From an uncultured Clostridia bacterium (lineage in GTDB: Bacteria > Bacillota > Clostridia > Christensenellales > Borkfalkiaceae), in contig CAMWKX010000090.1 in assembly GCA_947174955.1 (NCBI GenBank), positions 1-5,731 of the forward strand: a DNA stretch of 5,731 bases, written 5' to 3'. Both the position numbers and the translations under genes were made by a program. Position 1 is the first letter of the stretch, and the number at the start of each line of letters is the position of its first letter. Below, in pieces: positions 5,339-5,731 of this stretch. Under the pieces are notes generated by a model that was not told the origin of the DNA, did no database searches, and saw only the letters and a list, made by a program, of their open reading frames with translations.

Positions 5339-5731
5339 TAATTACTCCTCTTGAAAAAAGTAAGGTAAGTTTTGCCGTACTTCCTTTCGTCAAACTTTTC
5401 AAGCCCCTCGATTTCGCCTTCGAAAGAACGGTCGCGCTCGTAGATTGCAATACCGTCTTCCGTCAGCAGTCCGCGCTTTGCAATAATTTCGAGAGCGGGT
5501 ACGCCGAACTCTTTGGCGTACGGCGGGTCGATAAAAATCAAGTCGTAACTTTCCGCGGTCGAGCCGAGACACGCAAGATAGTCGAGATTGGTTATTCGGC
5601 TTTTTCCTTCTTCGCCGACTGCCGCAAGATTCTTTTTCAGAACCGCCAAACTGTCCTTTGACAGGTCGTTAAAATGTGCTTTTGCAGCCCCGCGCGAAAG
5701 ACTTTCCAGTCCTAAATTACCGCTTCCGCAG
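5338..5731 (-). CDS. rsmD: 16S rRNA (guanine966-N2)-methyltransferase RsmD, 5' part cut by window edge
   Basis: RsmD (YlbH in Bacillus) methylates N2 of G966 of 16S rRNA using S-adenosylmethionine during 30S assembly. The frame is open from the right edge, giving 130 visible residues of about 185; the start is outside the window. The first visible residues CGSGNLGLESLSRGA are the SAM-binding motif I, normally preceded by Asp-Leu-Phe. The acidic residue at the end of the next strand is present (HFND), and the N2-methyltransferase catalytic motif is IDPPY (visible 67-71). The ending, with RKYGKTYLTFF, matches the family's C-terminal strand. A TTG at 5647-5649 is in frame but lies after motif I, so it is internal and not the start. 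The stop TAA overlaps the coaD ATG by one base. Confidence 0.92.
   Translation of the reverse strand, partial: CGSGNLGLESLSRGAAKAHFNDLSKDSLAVLKKNLAAVGEEGKSRITNLDYLACLGSTAESYDLIFIDPPYAKEFGVPALEIIAKRGLLTEDGIAIYERDRSFEGEIEGLEKFDERKYGKTYLTFFKRSN
5345..5350 (-). promoter_or_regulatory. Ribosome binding site of coaD, inside the rsmD 3' end
   Basis: GAGGAG on the minus strand, 6 bases before the coaD ATG and embedded in the final Arg-Ser codons of rsmD. Together with the TAATG stop-start overlap it points to coupled translation. Confidence 0.7.

Noticed and set aside
5338..5649. A 103-residue protein starting at the TTG at 5649
   Set aside because: The same frame continues upstream to the edge and encodes the SAM-binding motif of RsmD, so the TTG is internal and the gene is a partial rsmD.

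Overview
This window looks like ordinary chromosomal, core-metabolism DNA from a low-to-mid-GC, probably endospore-forming Bacillota, most likely a Clostridia-type gut lineage. The clues are a YlbJ-family sporulation membrane protein, strong AGGAGG-type ribosome binding sites, tight gene packing, and a gene order that recalls the Bacillus ylbH-ylbI-ylbJ-ylbK cluster (rsmD, coaD, ylbJ, patatin-like hydrolase). I see no mobile element, CRISPR array, tRNA, rRNA or prophage signal. The longest stretch outside genes is 60 bases.

Reading in the direction of most genes (minus strand, right to left): the C-terminal two thirds of rsmD (16S rRNA G966 methyltransferase) enters at the right edge. Its stop codon shares one base with the start of coaD (phosphopantetheine adenylyltransferase, CoA synthesis). 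The end of coaD overlaps the start of a class I DAHP synthase gene (aroF-type, first step of the shikimate pathway) by 8 bases. After a 60-base gap comes pheA (monofunctional prephenate dehydratase with ACT domain, committed step to phenylalanine). These four genes look like one transcription unit. Then a single plus-strand gene, ylbJ, meets pheA tail to tail with a 2-base gap and faces a patatin-like serine hydrolase gene head to head across 33 bases. The hydrolase gene is followed 11 bases later by rarA (AAA+ replication-fork maintenance ATPase), which runs off the left edge.

Functionally, aroF and pheA bracket the aromatic pathway leading to phenylalanine. rsmD and coaD are housekeeping genes often found side by side. 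ylbJ is a sporulation gene in Bacillus, embedded in reverse orientation in an otherwise co-directional minus-strand cluster. No convincing Rho-independent terminator is visible anywhere, and there is almost no room for an independent promoter for the hydrolase-rarA pair. A transcript running through ylbJ in antisense is therefore a reasonable hypothesis.

The points most worth a second look are the replaced pantetheine-pocket residues in CoaD, the TRF-to-TQF change in the prephenate dehydratase active-site motif, and the compact ylbJ/hydrolase divergent region with a near-leaderless ylbJ. I did not find a clearly new biological system here.
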